The notes under the pieces were generated by a model. It was not told the origin of the DNA. It worked only from the letters and a program-made list of their open reading frames with translations, and did not search any database. DNA of 64,000 nt, taken from G963717155 sp963717155 (GTDB lineage Bacteria > Actinomycetota > Thermoleophilia > Gaiellales > JALYLC01). The stretch is from assembly GCA_963717155.1 (NCBI GenBank), contig OY970326.1, forward strand, positions 4,898,001 to 4,962,000. The letters run 5' to 3'. This document shows, piece by piece, positions 26,493-35,206 of the stretch; positions within the stretch are counted from its first letter, which is position 1, and each line of letters opens with the position of its first letter. The position numbers were made by a program, and so were the translations under genes.

Positions 26493-27986
26493 CTAGAGCG
26501 CCGCCGAGATGGTGAGCACGATCACGGATAGGGCGCAGAGCATCGCGAGCAGTGGCCAGACCCAGCGGAGGTAGGTGCCGTACGGGACGCGGGCGATCGC
26601 GAGGCCGCCCATCACGACGGCCGATGTCGGGACGAACAGGTTCATGACGCCCGAGGCGCTCTGGTAGGCGGTCACGACGAGGGCGGCCGACACGCCGAGG
26701 AACCCTGCGAGCGGAGCGACGATCGGCATCGACAGAGTCGCGAGTCCCGACGTGGAGGGGATCAGGAACGACAGCGGCAGGAAGAGGAGGAACATCACGA
26801 GCAGGAACGTGACGGCGCCCTTGCCCCCGAGGGCGCTCTCGATCCAGTGCATGACGGTGTCGGTGATGTTGCCGTTGTTCATGATCACGGTGATGCCACG
26901 CGCGATGCCGATGATCAGCGCGACGCCGAGCAGGTCGCGGGCGCCGTCGACGAAACTGGTTGTCAGGTCGCCTTCGCTCAGGCGGCCGATCAGCCCGATG
27001 ATGATCGCGAACAGCAGGAACGACGCGGTCATCTCGGGGAACCACCACCACCAGGTGGGGATCGGGATCCCGAGATCCGACCACGGGATCACGCCGTAGA
27101 TCATCACGACGAATGCGAGCCCGAACACCGCCAGAATCGCCTTCTGCGTGCCCGTCATCGTGACCGCGGCGGCCCCGCTCTCGCCCCGGAAGCGAGCCTC
27201 GTTCTCGGCCTTGAGGTGGTAGACGACCGACGTCGACGGATCCTTCTTCACGCGGTCGGCGTAGCGGAGGACGAAGATGATGCCGATCACCGAGCCGACG
27301 ACCAGGATCACGAGCCGCCCGATCAGGCCCTCGCTGATCGGGACGCCCGCGATCCCGGACGCGATCCCCGTCGCGAACGGGTTCACTGTCGATCCGACCA
27401 CCCCGATCCCGCAGCCGAGCAACACGATCGCCGCGCCGGTCAGCGCGTCGTAGCCGGCGGCGATCATCACGGTGATGACCAGGCTATAGAACGCCAGGCT
27501 CTCCTCCGCCATCCCGAAACTCGTGCCACCAAGCGCGAACACGCCCATCAAGACCGGGATCAACCACCGCTCGCGGCCGTGCATCCGCTCAACGAGGCTC
27601 GCGATACCAGCCTGGATCGCCCCCGTCCGCATCGTCACCCCGAGAAAGCCACCGATCACGAGGATGAACAGCGCGATGTCGATCGCGCCGAACAGCGATC
27701 CCGAGTTGTAGTAGTTGATGTTCCCCTTCGCGTCCTCGATCCCGTACAGACCGTTGATCGGCGCCGTCAGCGAGTCCACGAGGATCCGCGACGGATGCGA
27801 CGCCACCCCGTGATATGTCCCGGGAATCGGCTCGCCCAGCGCGTTCAGGTTGTAGACGCCAGCCGGGATCACCCACGTCGCGATAGCTGCCAACACGATC
27901 AACCCGAACAAGATCGTGTACGCCGACGGCAGCGCAAAATGGCTCTTCTGCCCGGGCTCGGGGGAAATGGTGGTGTCGTCGCTCAC
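26493..27986 (-). CDS. YfcC-family (DcuC superfamily) antiporter, probable arginine/ornithine exchanger
   Basis: 497-residue membrane protein with about 12-13 helices. Family marks include a first helix reading ILFGLIVLAAIATWVIPAGVYN, the loop FGMAEESLAFYSLVI, GSTVNPFATGIASGIAGVP and, near the end, FLIPSTSGLATLSMPIVAPLAGFLGV. These belong to YfcC/ArcD-type transporters. Position directly after arcA, arcB and arcC strongly suggests arginine/ornithine exchange at the cytoplasmic membrane for the deiminase pathway (inference from context). The GTG at 27986 follows GAGGAGG. It begins 10 bases after the carbamate kinase stop. Confidence 0.88.
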   Translation of the reverse strand: MSDDTTISPEPGQKSHFALPSAYTILFGLIVLAAIATWVIPAGVYNLNALGEPIPGTYHGVASHPSRILVDSLTAPINGLYGIEDAKGNINYYNSGSLFGAIDIALFILVIGGFLGVTMRTGAIQAGIASLVERMHGRERWLIPVLMGVFALGGTSFGMAEESLAFYSLVITVMIAAGYDALTGAAIVLLGCGIGVVGSTVNPFATGIASGIAGVPISEGLIGRLVILVVGSVIGIIFVLRYADRVKKDPSTSVVYHLKAENEARFRGESGAAAVTMTGTQKAILAVFGLAFVVMIYGVIPWSDLGIPIPTWWWWFPEMTASFLLFAIIIGLIGRLSEGDLTTSFVDGARDLLGVALIIGIARGITVIMNNGNITDTVMHWIESALGGKGAVTFLLVMFLLFLPLSFLIPSTSGLATLSMPIVAPLAGFLGVSAALVVTAYQSASGVMNLFVPTSAVVMGGLAIARVPYGTYLRWVWPLLAMLCALSVIVLTISAAL

Positions 27987-27996
27987 ATGCGCCTCC

Positions 27997-28948
27997 TCAG
28001 CCGGCCTCGAGCTCGAGCCCATCGGCGTCGCGCGTGACAAGGGTTCCGGCTTCGCCCCGTAGCAACGCCGGTGTGTCGAGGATCGAGCCGATCGCGGCGA
28101 GGCCGCCCGTCTCCTCGACGAACGAGCACGCGGCTCGCACTTTTGGCCCCATCGAGCCTTCCGCGAACTCGCTCCTGCCCAGCGCCTCCGGCGTTGCACG
28201 GCGGATCGCCCGCTGGTCCGGCGTACCCCAGCTGCTGTAGACGGCCTCGACGTCCGTGATGATCAGGAGCGCGTCGGCGTGCAGGTCGCGGGCGAGCAGC
28301 GCGCTCGCGAGGTCCTTGTCGATCACGGCCTCGACGCCGACGAGCTGTCTCCCGGCGACCGCGGGCTCGTCCGTGTACATCACCGGGATGCCGCCGCCGC
28401 CGGCGCAGATCACCACACAGCCGCGGTCGAGCAGCCACTCCACCGGCTCGATCCCGAAGATGCTGCGCGGCATCGGCGAGGGGACGACGCGCCGGAAGCT
28501 GTCGCCGTCGGGCCTGAACTCCCAGCCCTTCTCCCTCGCGAGCCGCTCCGAGTCCTCCTGGGCGTAGATCGGCCCGATCGGCTTCGTCGGGTTCCCGAAG
28601 GCGGCGTCGTTGCGATCGACCTCGATCAGGGTCAAGCAGCGACGCGAGGCGCTTGTCCAGTGGCAGCTGGTTCCCGAGCTCTTGCTGGATGAGGTAGCCG
28701 ATCATCCCCTCGGTCTGCGCGCCCAGCAGGTCGAGCGGGTACGGCTCGACCTCGGTGTAGGCCGAGCCCTGCAGCGCCAGCAGACCCACCTGCGGCCCGT
28801 TCCCGTGTGAGATCACGAGCTCGTGCTCGAGCGCGAGCGGCGCGAGCGCCGAGCAGGCTGCACGAGCGTTGATCCGCTGGTTCTCGGCCGTCAGCGGCTG
28901 GCCGCGCCGGAGCAGCGCGTTCCCGCCGAGTGCCACGACGATGCGCAC
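27997..28948 (-). pseudogene. arcC: Carbamate kinase (ArcC) with one +1 frameshift
   Basis: Carbamate kinase makes ATP from carbamoyl phosphate in the last step of the arginine deiminase pathway. The N-terminal part begins at GTG 28948 with the diagnostic RIVVALGGNALLRRG, then ISHGNGPQVGLLALQ. The frame breaks at 28634-28635, and the second part gives LTLIEVDRNDAAFGNPTKPIGP, ICAGGGGIPV, VIDKDLASALLA and EGSMGPKVRAAC. The interval is 952 bases; minus one it is exactly 317 codons, the family length. Dropping one A from the AA reads SLLTLIEV across the joint. No conserved residue is lost, so a sequencing indel is likely. It lies 2 bases after the arcB stop. Confidence 0.9.
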
Positions 28949-28950
28949 CG

Positions 28951-29958
28951 CTAGCCTGCGAGCGTCGCGACCATCACGGCCTTGATGGTGTGCATCCGGT
29001 TCTCGGCCTCGTCGAAGACGAGCGACGCGGGCGACTCGAACACCTCCTCGGTGACCTCGAGCGCCTCCATGCCGAACTTGTCGAAGATCTCCTTGCCGAC
29101 CTCGGTATCGGTGTTGTGGAACGCAGGGAGGCAGTGCATGAACTTCACGTTCGGGTTGCCCGTGGCGGCCATCGTCGCGGCGTTCACCTGATACGGCGTG
29201 AGCAGTTCGATGCGCTCCTTCCAGACCTCGTCGGCCTCGCCCATCGAGACCCAGACGTCGGTCAGCAGCGCGTCGGCGCCGCGCACGGCCTCGGCGACGT
29301 CGTCGGTGATCGTGATCGTCGCGCCGGTCTCGGCGGCGATCTCCTTCGCGAGGGCGGCGATCTCGGCCCGCGGCCAGAGCGACCTCGGGCTCGCGATCCG
29401 CACGTCCATGCCGAGCTTCGCGCCGCCGACGAGATACGAGTCGGCCATGTTGAAGCGCGCGTCTCCCAGGTAACAGAACACGACCTCGTCGAGCGGCTTC
29501 GCGAGATGCTCGCGGAAGGTCAGGAAGTCGGCGAGGATCTGGGTCGGGTGCCACTCGTCGGAGAGCCCGTTGTAGACCGGGACGCCGGCCCACCTGGCGA
29601 GCTCCTCGGCGATGTCCTGACCGAAGCCGCGGTACTCGATCGCGTCGTACATGCGGCCGAGCACGCGGGCGGTGTCCTTCATCGTCTCCTTGTGTCCGAT
29701 GTGGGACCCACCGGGGCCGATGAAGGTGACGTGGGCGCCCTGGTCGTAGGCAGCGACCTCGAACGCGCAGCGGGTCCTCGTCGAGTCCTTCTCGAAGATC
29801 AGCGCGATCTCCTTGCCGACGAGCTTCTGCTCCTCACGCCCCTCGCGCTTGGCAGCCTTCAGCGCGGCCGCCAGGTCGAGCAGGTAGGTGATCTCCCTGG
29901 GGGAGTAGTCGGCGAGCTTCATCAGATGCCGGCCGCGAAGGTCGATCATGGTGCTCAT
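28951..29958 (-). CDS. arcB: Ornithine carbamoyltransferase, catabolic position
   Basis: 335-residue OTCase. In the deiminase pathway it splits citrulline with phosphate to ornithine and carbamoyl phosphate. The carbamoyl-phosphate motif is KDSTRTRC, with HPTQILAD in the middle and the ornithine-site motif FMHCLPAFHNT in the C-terminal half. The ATG at 29958 has AGAGGAG upstream; an in-frame ATG at 29949 lacks this. It lies between arcA and arcC with 14 and 2 bases of spacing, so the catabolic role is favoured over biosynthesis. Trimeric cytoplasmic enzyme in the known family. Confidence 0.95.
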   Translation of the reverse strand: MSTMIDLRGRHLMKLADYSPREITYLLDLAAALKAAKREGREEQKLVGKEIALIFEKDSTRTRCAFEVAAYDQGAHVTFIGPGGSHIGHKETMKDTARVLGRMYDAIEYRGFGQDIAEELARWAGVPVYNGLSDEWHPTQILADFLTFREHLAKPLDEVVFCYLGDARFNMADSYLVGGAKLGMDVRIASPRSLWPRAEIAALAKEIAAETGATITITDDVAEAVRGADALLTDVWVSMGEADEVWKERIELLTPYQVNAATMAATGNPNVKFMHCLPAFHNTDTEVGKEIFDKFGMEALEVTEEVFESPASLVFDEAENRMHTIKAVMVATLAG

Positions 29959-29972
29959 CTCGGGCTCCTCTG

Positions 29973-31205
29973 TCACGCGTCGCGAGCAATCGGGCAGGTC
30001 ATGCAGTGGCCGCCGCCGCGCCCTCGGCCGAGCTCCTGTCCGGCGATGGCGAGCACCTCGACCCCGGCCTTGTTGAGCTTGGCGTTGGTGGCCTCGTTGC
30101 GCTCGTACGCGACGATCACGCCCGGCTCCACCGCGACGACGTTGTTGCCGTCGTCCCACTGGTTGCGCTCTGCCTCGAACTCGTCGCCGCCGGTCGTCAC
30201 GATCTTCAGGTCGGTGATCCCGAGCGCGTCCCTGACCTCATCGAGGAACGAGCGCTCAGAGATCTCGGCCTGGACGCCGGACTCACCTCCGGGGCGGAAG
30301 AGGATCGGCCGGATCTGCTCGACGACAGGCTGGTAGAGCGTCACCACGTCGCGGTTGCAGAACGTGAAGACGGTGTCGAGGTGCATCGCTGCGCGCTCGC
30401 GCGGCATCTGGGCCCCGATCACGAGCCGCGCCGCACCCTTCGCGAACATGTTGGCGGCGAGGATGCTCACCGCTCGCGCCGTTGTCCGCTCGCCCATGCC
30501 GACCAGGACGACGCCATCCCCGGCCGGCATCATGTCGCCGCCCTCCATCCGGGCCATGCCCCAGTCGTGGTCGGCGCCGCCGAACCAGATCTCGAAGCCG
30601 GCGTCGCGGAACCGGGGATGGAAGCGGTAGATGGCCTCGACATTCAACGACTCGAGCTGCCGCGCCGGCCAGAACATGGCGTTGAGCGACACGCCGCCGT
30701 ACAGCCAGGCGCTCGTGTCGCGCGTGAACAGCTGGTTCGGAAGCGGCGCCAGTACGAAGTCGGTCGGACGCAGGGCCGGGCCGATCGCAGTCCGTATCTC
30801 GGCCGGCAGCTCGAGCACGGTCAGGCCTCCGGTGAGCACGGTCGCGAGCGCGTCGGAAGACATCTCGCTGAGCCAGTCCCGAAGCGGGGCAGCGAACATC
30901 ACGGTCACGTCCTCTGGACGGACACGGCGCGACAGCAGCCACTCGCGCGCCTCTCGATCCTCGAGGGTCTCCGTGAGCAGCTGATGGAGCAGGACGACCT
31001 CGACCCCGCGTGAACGCATGAGATCGACGAACGCGTCGAACTCCTGCCTGGCGCGACGGACCCAGATCACGTCGTCGAAGAGCAGCTCATGGCAGTTCGT
31101 GGGCGACAGCCGCTCGTGTGCGAGGTCGGGCCGGTGCATCATCACCGTACGCAGCTTCCCGACCTCGGAATGCGTCCCGAACGCTGTGTCGGTCGCGGTG
31201 CTCAT
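29973..31205 (-). CDS. arcA: Arginine deiminase
   Basis: 410-residue enzyme hydrolysing arginine to citrulline and ammonia. Family blocks are clear: VGKLRTVMMHRPDLAHERLSP near the N-terminus, PLPNQLFTRDTSAWLYGGVSLNAM, the catalytic HLDTVFTFCNRD, and the C-terminal nucleophile loop GGGHCMTCPI with the reactive Cys. Length matches characterised deiminases. It opens the minus-strand arcABC-antiporter operon. An HdeD-like membrane gene lies 124 bases upstream on the same strand. Expected output is ammonia plus one ATP per arginine, useful under acid or energy stress. Confidence 0.96.
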   Translation of the reverse strand: MSTATDTAFGTHSEVGKLRTVMMHRPDLAHERLSPTNCHELLFDDVIWVRRARQEFDAFVDLMRSRGVEVVLLHQLLTETLEDREAREWLLSRRVRPEDVTVMFAAPLRDWLSEMSSDALATVLTGGLTVLELPAEIRTAIGPALRPTDFVLAPLPNQLFTRDTSAWLYGGVSLNAMFWPARQLESLNVEAIYRFHPRFRDAGFEIWFGGADHDWGMARMEGGDMMPAGDGVVLVGMGERTTARAVSILAANMFAKGAARLVIGAQMPRERAAMHLDTVFTFCNRDVVTLYQPVVEQIRPILFRPGGESGVQAEISERSFLDEVRDALGITDLKIVTTGGDEFEAERNQWDDGNNVVAVEPGVIVAYERNEATNAKLNKAGVEVLAIAGQELGRGRGGGHCMTCPIARDA

Positions 31206-31329
31206 CTCGCCGTGTTCCTCTCTCTCGCTCGCGCTCCCGCGGCGCCGGCCGCCCGCCAGCCCGTCACTGTCCCCCAGCGCGGCCTAGCATCGTGCGCCGG
31301 GTCCGACGGGAAGGCCCGGGAGCGGCGTT

Positions 31330-31911
31330 TCACATGGGTGATTCCGTTCGCCTGCTCAGGCCCTTGAGCTTGAACGCGAGGAAGAGCTCGGTGATGCCGC
31401 GTGTCAGCGCGATGATCCCGACGTAGACGACCAGGAGGATCGCACTCTGTCGGAACGAGCCGGCCACCCAGAAGGCCAGCGCGATCTCGAAGATGCCGAT
31501 GGTGAGCTGGAGCCACCAGAGGTCGAACAGCTTCCTCGTCATGAACGCGACCGTGACGTCGAAGATCCCCTTGAACAGGATGAAGAACCCGATCACGGCA
31601 GCAAGCGTCGAGAACGCAGTGTGGGGATGGGCGAACGCCCAGACGCCGGCGATGACGAACAGGACGCCGAGGATCCCGTGCACGATCTTCCAGCCCGTGG
31701 TCGAGACGGCGATGTGCATGAACTCGTTCGCTGCTGCGAAGAACGCGACGACGCCGAACAGGAACGAGATCGCGTAGACCGTCGTGTAGTCCCACTGGAA
31801 GACGAGCAGCGCGAACACGAGCCAGGCGATTCCGTTCAGGAGAAAGACCCACCAGTGCTCGGCGGTGTCCTCGAGGAGGTCGCGCTCGTCGAACATGTTC
31901 AGCGTTGTCAT
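31330..31911 (-). CDS. HdeD / DUF308 family membrane protein
   Basis: 193-residue protein with six predicted helices arranged in the repeated pairs of the HdeD family. Examples are WWVFLLNGIAWLVFALLVFQW, FLFGVVAFFAAANEFMHI and GVLFVIAGVWAFAHPHTAF. In Escherichia coli HdeD acts in acid resistance at high cell density; other members are uncharacterised. It lies just upstream of arcA on the same strand, so its product may work alongside ammonia production from arginine. The 124-base gap before arcA may hold a separate promoter, but I see no clear boxes. Confidence 0.85.
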   Translation of the reverse strand: MTTLNMFDERDLLEDTAEHWWVFLLNGIAWLVFALLVFQWDYTTVYAISFLFGVVAFFAAANEFMHIAVSTTGWKIVHGILGVLFVIAGVWAFAHPHTAFSTLAAVIGFFILFKGIFDVTVAFMTRKLFDLWWLQLTIGIFEIALAFWVAGSFRQSAILLVVYVGIIALTRGITELFLAFKLKGLSRRTESPM

Positions 31912-32011
31912 TCGTTCCCCCTCACACGACGTGGTCTCTACCGTCCGTGGTGCGTTCAGCGAGCGGGCTGAGTCTACGCCGCATCCGGATCGACCGACGC
32001 CGTCGGAGATC

Positions 32012-32746
32012 TCACTGCTCGACGAGTTGCTGACCCCCGTCGATGTCGAAGGTTGCGCCGGTGAGCGCGGTGTTGGTCATGAGGTGGATGGCGAGCGTTG
32101 CGATGTCGCCGGGGCCGACGACGCGTCGGATCGGGAGCGTCGTGCGGAGCTCTTCGCGACGCGCCTCGAGCTGGTCGGCGAGGAGCGTGGCCGAAAGCGG
32201 CGTGTCGACGAAGCCGGCCGCGATCATGTTCACGCGGATCGGTGCGATCTCGAGCGCGAGGTTCTTGGTGAGCGCCGGTCCCGCGGCTGTGAGCGCCGAG
32301 ATGAGCGAGAGGCCCGGTGCGGTGCGGCGGCCGCCGGTGCCGCCCATGAACAGCAGTGTCCCCGGTGGGCGGACCTTGCCGACGGCTGCCCGCGCGATCT
32401 TGAGCGGCAGCAGGATGTGGGCCTCGAGGTCGCGGCGTGCCGCGTCGAAGTCGAACTCCCCGAGCCGCCCGTAGTACGGGCCTGGGCCGGTGACGAGCAC
32501 GTGGTCGATCGGTGTGGGGAGCTCGTCGAAGAACTGCTCGAGCCGGACGAAGTCGGTCGCGTCGAAGGCGGCGGTGCTGACGGCCCCGAGCTCGAGGCCG
32601 ACACGCTGCAGCCGGTCCGGGTCGCGCGCCGTGATGATCACGTCGGCTCCCTCCTCGCGCGCGCGGCGCGCGGTCTCCAGCCCGATCCCGAGGGTGCCGC
32701 CGATCACGACCACCGTCTGTCCGGCGAGATCCTTGCTACCGCTCAT
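32012..32746 (-). CDS. SDR-family protein lacking the usual YxxxK catalytic pair
   Basis: 244-residue short-chain dehydrogenase/reductase fold. The cofactor motif is present as VIGGTLGIGLETARRA and the C-terminal block as FDIDGGQQLV. The central stretch that normally carries YxxxK reads LISALTAAGPALTKNLALEI, with no Tyr at the catalytic position. The expected NNAG loop is VTGPGPY. It may bind NAD(P) without standard SDR chemistry, or use a different acid. ATG at 32746 is preferred over upstream codons because it gives the normal SDR start. It lies 44 bases after the HxlR regulator on the same strand, forming a two-gene unit. Confidence 0.85.
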   Translation of the reverse strand: MSGSKDLAGQTVVVIGGTLGIGLETARRAREEGADVIITARDPDRLQRVGLELGAVSTAAFDATDFVRLEQFFDELPTPIDHVLVTGPGPYYGRLGEFDFDAARRDLEAHILLPLKIARAAVGKVRPPGTLLFMGGTGGRRTAPGLSLISALTAAGPALTKNLALEIAPIRVNMIAAGFVDTPLSATLLADQLEARREELRTTLPIRRVVGPGDIATLAIHLMTNTALTGATFDIDGGQQLVEQ

Positions 32747-32790
32747 GCTGCCCACCTTCGGGTCGTCGACGGTCACGGAGCACCGACAGC

Positions 32791-33240
32791 CTACGTAGCC
32801 GCCGCGCCCGGTCCGGGAAGGAACTCGATGTCGCCGGGAGCCACGGCTGTGCCATCTCTGGCGACGAGGCGGACGGAGACCGGAGACCGGTCGCTGCGGC
32901 GACGGGCGATCCGCGGCGGCTTGTCGGAGAGGTAGCGATCGCCCCACTGCATCAGCGCCAGCACTGCAGGGCCGAGGTCGGCTCCCTTCCTGGTCAGCCG
33001 GTACTCGAAGCGCTCCGGTCGTTCGCGGTAGGGGATGCGCTCGAGCACGCCCTCGGCGACGAGACGGTTCAGCCGATCCGTGAGCACGTTGCTGGCGATG
33101 CCGAGGCTGTCTCGAAGCTCGTCGAAGCGTCGCAGGCCGAGCGCGACGTCCCGGATGATCAGGAGGGTCCAGCGCTCGCCGACCACCTCGAGGGCACGGG
33201 CCACCGAGCAGTTCTGACCCTGGTACTCGCGCTTCAGCAC
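32791..33240 (-). CDS. HxlR-family winged-helix regulator
   Basis: 149-residue MarR/HxlR-type repressor or activator. The opening LKREYQGQNCSVARALEVVGERWTLLIIRDVALGLRRFDEL is the family signature, with a Cys in the position used for redox or electrophile sensing in some members. Recognition helix IASNVLTDRLNRLV is followed by the wing (YRERPERFEYRLT). A C-terminal tail of about 40 residues exceeds the usual length. I take the GTG at 33240 as start; an upstream ATG at 33276 would run into the operator. It is divergent from a methyltransferase, with a perfect palindrome between them, so it probably controls both. Confidence 0.88.
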   Translation of the reverse strand: MLKREYQGQNCSVARALEVVGERWTLLIIRDVALGLRRFDELRDSLGIASNVLTDRLNRLVAEGVLERIPYRERPERFEYRLTRKGADLGPAVLALMQWGDRYLSDKPPRIARRRSDRSPVSVRLVARDGTAVAPGDIEFLPGPGAAAT

Positions 33241-33261
33241 ACGCGGAGGATAGCGCGAGCG

Positions 33262-33278
33262 ACTTGCGTCACGCAAGT
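33262..33278. promoter_or_regulatory. Perfect palindrome, probable HxlR operator
   Basis: ACTTGCGT, C, ACGCAAGT is a perfect 8-1-8 palindrome midway between the divergent HxlR and methyltransferase genes. The half-site TCACGCAAG recurs at 33310-33318, right before the methyltransferase ribosome site, suggesting cooperative binding and repression. Assignment to HxlR rests on position. Confidence 0.65.
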
Positions 33279-33330
33279 GACTCGGGTATGGTCACTTTCT
33301 TCAAGCAAGTCACGCAAGGAGGAGAAGCTC

Positions 33331-34143
33331 ATGGCCGCCGCCCCCGCCGTCGAGGCCCAGTACAGCCGAGGAGACCTACGCAGCAGGATCGAGAGCGCCC
33401 TTCAGGCCGCCGGCAAGAGCGTCGAGCGCCTCGAGCCTGACGACCTCGCCCAGCTCGACGAGTTCCACCTCCTTGGCCGCCCCGCCACGCTCGCCCTCGC
33501 CCGGCTCGCCGGTATCTCGGCGGGCGAGCGGGTACTCGACCTCGGAGCCGGCCTTGCCGGTCCGGCGCGCCTGATCGCCCACGACCTCGGCGCCGACGTC
33601 GTCGCGGTGGATCTGGCCGCCGAGTACTGCGAGATCGCCGAGTGGCTGAACGACGCCACGGGCCTCGGCGACCGGATCACGGTCGTCCATGCCGACGCGC
33701 TCGACCTGCCGTTCGCCGAGGCGTCCTTCGACGTCGTCTGGAGCCAGCACGCGCAGATGAACGTGGCCGACAAGCAGCGCCTCTACGGCGAGGCGCGCCG
33801 GGTCCTGAGGGACGGCGGACGTCTCGCGCTGTGGGACGCGCTTGCGGGGCCCGTCCAGCCGATCCACTTCCCCGTGCCCTGGGCCGACGCATCCGAGCTC
33901 AGCTTCCTCGCCACTGACGACGAGCTGCGCACACTGCTCGATACGGCCGGATTCGAGGTGGCGGCCTGGAACGATCTCAGCGCACAGGCGGCGCAGTTCC
34001 TCCGCACCGCCGGCTCCAGCCTCGCAAGCCCGCTCGGTCTCCAGGTCGTCGTTCCCGACCTCCCCACCAAGGCGGCAAGCCTCCGTCGGAACATCGAAGA
34101 GGACCGCGTCCGCATGCTCCAGGCGCTTCTGATCGCGCGCTGA
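33331..34143 (+). CDS. Class I SAM-dependent methyltransferase
   Basis: 270-residue methyltransferase. Motif I is VLDLGAGLAGPARLIA, followed by acidic strand 2 (VVAVDLAAEYCEIAEWLN), motif II around ADALDLPFAEASFDVVWSQH, and EARRVLRDGGRLALWDALA. The fold resembles small-molecule methyltransferases of the UbiE/sarcosine type. The substrate is unknown. The ATG at 33331 follows AAGGAGGAG; an in-frame ATG at 33277 overlaps the operator and is unlikely. Likely regulated by the divergent HxlR protein, suggesting a role in handling a reactive or toxic compound. Confidence 0.9.
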   Translation: MAAAPAVEAQYSRGDLRSRIESALQAAGKSVERLEPDDLAQLDEFHLLGRPATLALARLAGISAGERVLDLGAGLAGPARLIAHDLGADVVAVDLAAEYCEIAEWLNDATGLGDRITVVHADALDLPFAEASFDVVWSQHAQMNVADKQRLYGEARRVLRDGGRLALWDALAGPVQPIHFPVPWADASELSFLATDDELRTLLDTAGFEVAAWNDLSAQAAQFLRTAGSSLASPLGLQVVVPDLPTKAASLRRNIEEDRVRMLQALLIAR

Positions 34144-34175
34144 ATCTGGCCCTGCGAAGCCCCCGCGCCGCGCAG

Positions 34176-35159
34176 TCATGCCCCTCTTCGCGGGCGAGCG
34201 CTGGCCTGGCGCTCGGCCTTGAGGTCGTGCAGCATCGCGCGCACGTCGGCGAGCGGGCCGAGGTGCCGCAGCTTTTCGGGGTTGATGATCCCGCGCATCG
34301 TCTGCACGACGCCGTCGGCGATGTCGAAGGTCATCACGTGCATCAGCCGGCCTGCCGGGTCGAGGAACAGAAGGCCCGGCTGGCCGTTGATCTCGGCTCT
34401 CCGCATGGACCCGCCGAGCTTGCGCGAATGACGGCCTAGACCGAGCATCAGCCTGACGACCTTGTCGCGCCCGTAGATCGGGTTGCGCCACGACGGGCTG
34501 GTGCCGCCGCCGTCGCCGTAGACGACGACATCGGCTGCGAGCAGCTCGATCAGTCCGTCCACATCGCCTTCCTCGACGGCGTCGAAGAAGCGCGTGGCCA
34601 GCCGCTCGCGCTGTCGTCGTGACGCCTCGAAGCGGGGCTTGTGGTCCTCGACGTGGCGCCGTGCGCGCACGGCGAGCTGGCGGCAGTTGTCCTCGCTCTT
34701 GCCCACGATGCTCGAGACCTCGTCGTAGCCGTAGTCGAAGACATCGTGGAGCAGGAAGACGGCACGCTCCACCGGGGAGAGCCGTTCGAGGAGCAGGAGG
34801 AAGGCCATCGAGAGCGAGTCGGCGTCCTCGGCGTGCGTCGGCGCATCCGGGCTGCTCGCATCGGTCAGGAGCGGCTCGGGCAGCCATTCGCCGATGTAGC
34901 TCTCCCTGCGCACACGGGCCGAACGCAGGTGGTCGATCGCGAGCCGCGTTGTGACCGCCGACAGGTAGGCCTTCGGCGACTCGATCTCCGCGTGCTGCTC
35001 GACGAGCGCGTGCTGGTAGCGGAGGAACGCGTCCTGGACGACATCCTCGGCCTCGGCGACGCTCCCGAGCATCCGGTAGGCGATCGAGAACAGCAGCGGG
35101 CGCAGGTCCTCGAACGTCTCGGCCATGAGCTCCCTCCGGCTCAACGTCTTCGGCTCCAT
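34176..35159 (-). CDS. ECF41-like RNA polymerase sigma factor with C-terminal SnoaL-like domain
   Basis: 327-residue extracytoplasmic-function sigma factor. Region 2 reads FSIAYRMLGSVAEAEDVVQDAFLRY and region 4 LSPVERAVFLLHDVFDYGYDEVSSIVGKSEDNCRQLAVRARRHV. The linker has WLPEPLL, a hallmark of the ECF41/SigJ group. A C-terminal SnoaL-like domain (from about residue 200) carries YGDGGG and NPEKL, which in ECF41 proteins control activity in place of an anti-sigma factor. Start ATG at 35159 has AGGGGA upstream. A SnoaL-like protein gene lies upstream on the same strand and may be under its control. Confidence 0.9.
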   Translation of the reverse strand: MEPKTLSRRELMAETFEDLRPLLFSIAYRMLGSVAEAEDVVQDAFLRYQHALVEQHAEIESPKAYLSAVTTRLAIDHLRSARVRRESYIGEWLPEPLLTDASSPDAPTHAEDADSLSMAFLLLLERLSPVERAVFLLHDVFDYGYDEVSSIVGKSEDNCRQLAVRARRHVEDHKPRFEASRRQRERLATRFFDAVEEGDVDGLIELLAADVVVYGDGGGTSPSWRNPIYGRDKVVRLMLGLGRHSRKLGGSMRRAEINGQPGLLFLDPAGRLMHVMTFDIADGVVQTMRGIINPEKLRHLGPLADVRAMLHDLKAERQASARPRRGA

Positions 35160-35206
35160 GTTCCCCTGGACGAAGAAGGCTAACCTCGTGTGACAGCCGA
35201 TCAGCG

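Noticed and set aside
27997..28948. Programmed ribosomal frameshifting in carbamate kinase
   Set aside because: No heptameric slippery sequence or following structure is evident, the family is never known to need it, and six other genes show the same kind of single-base insertion.
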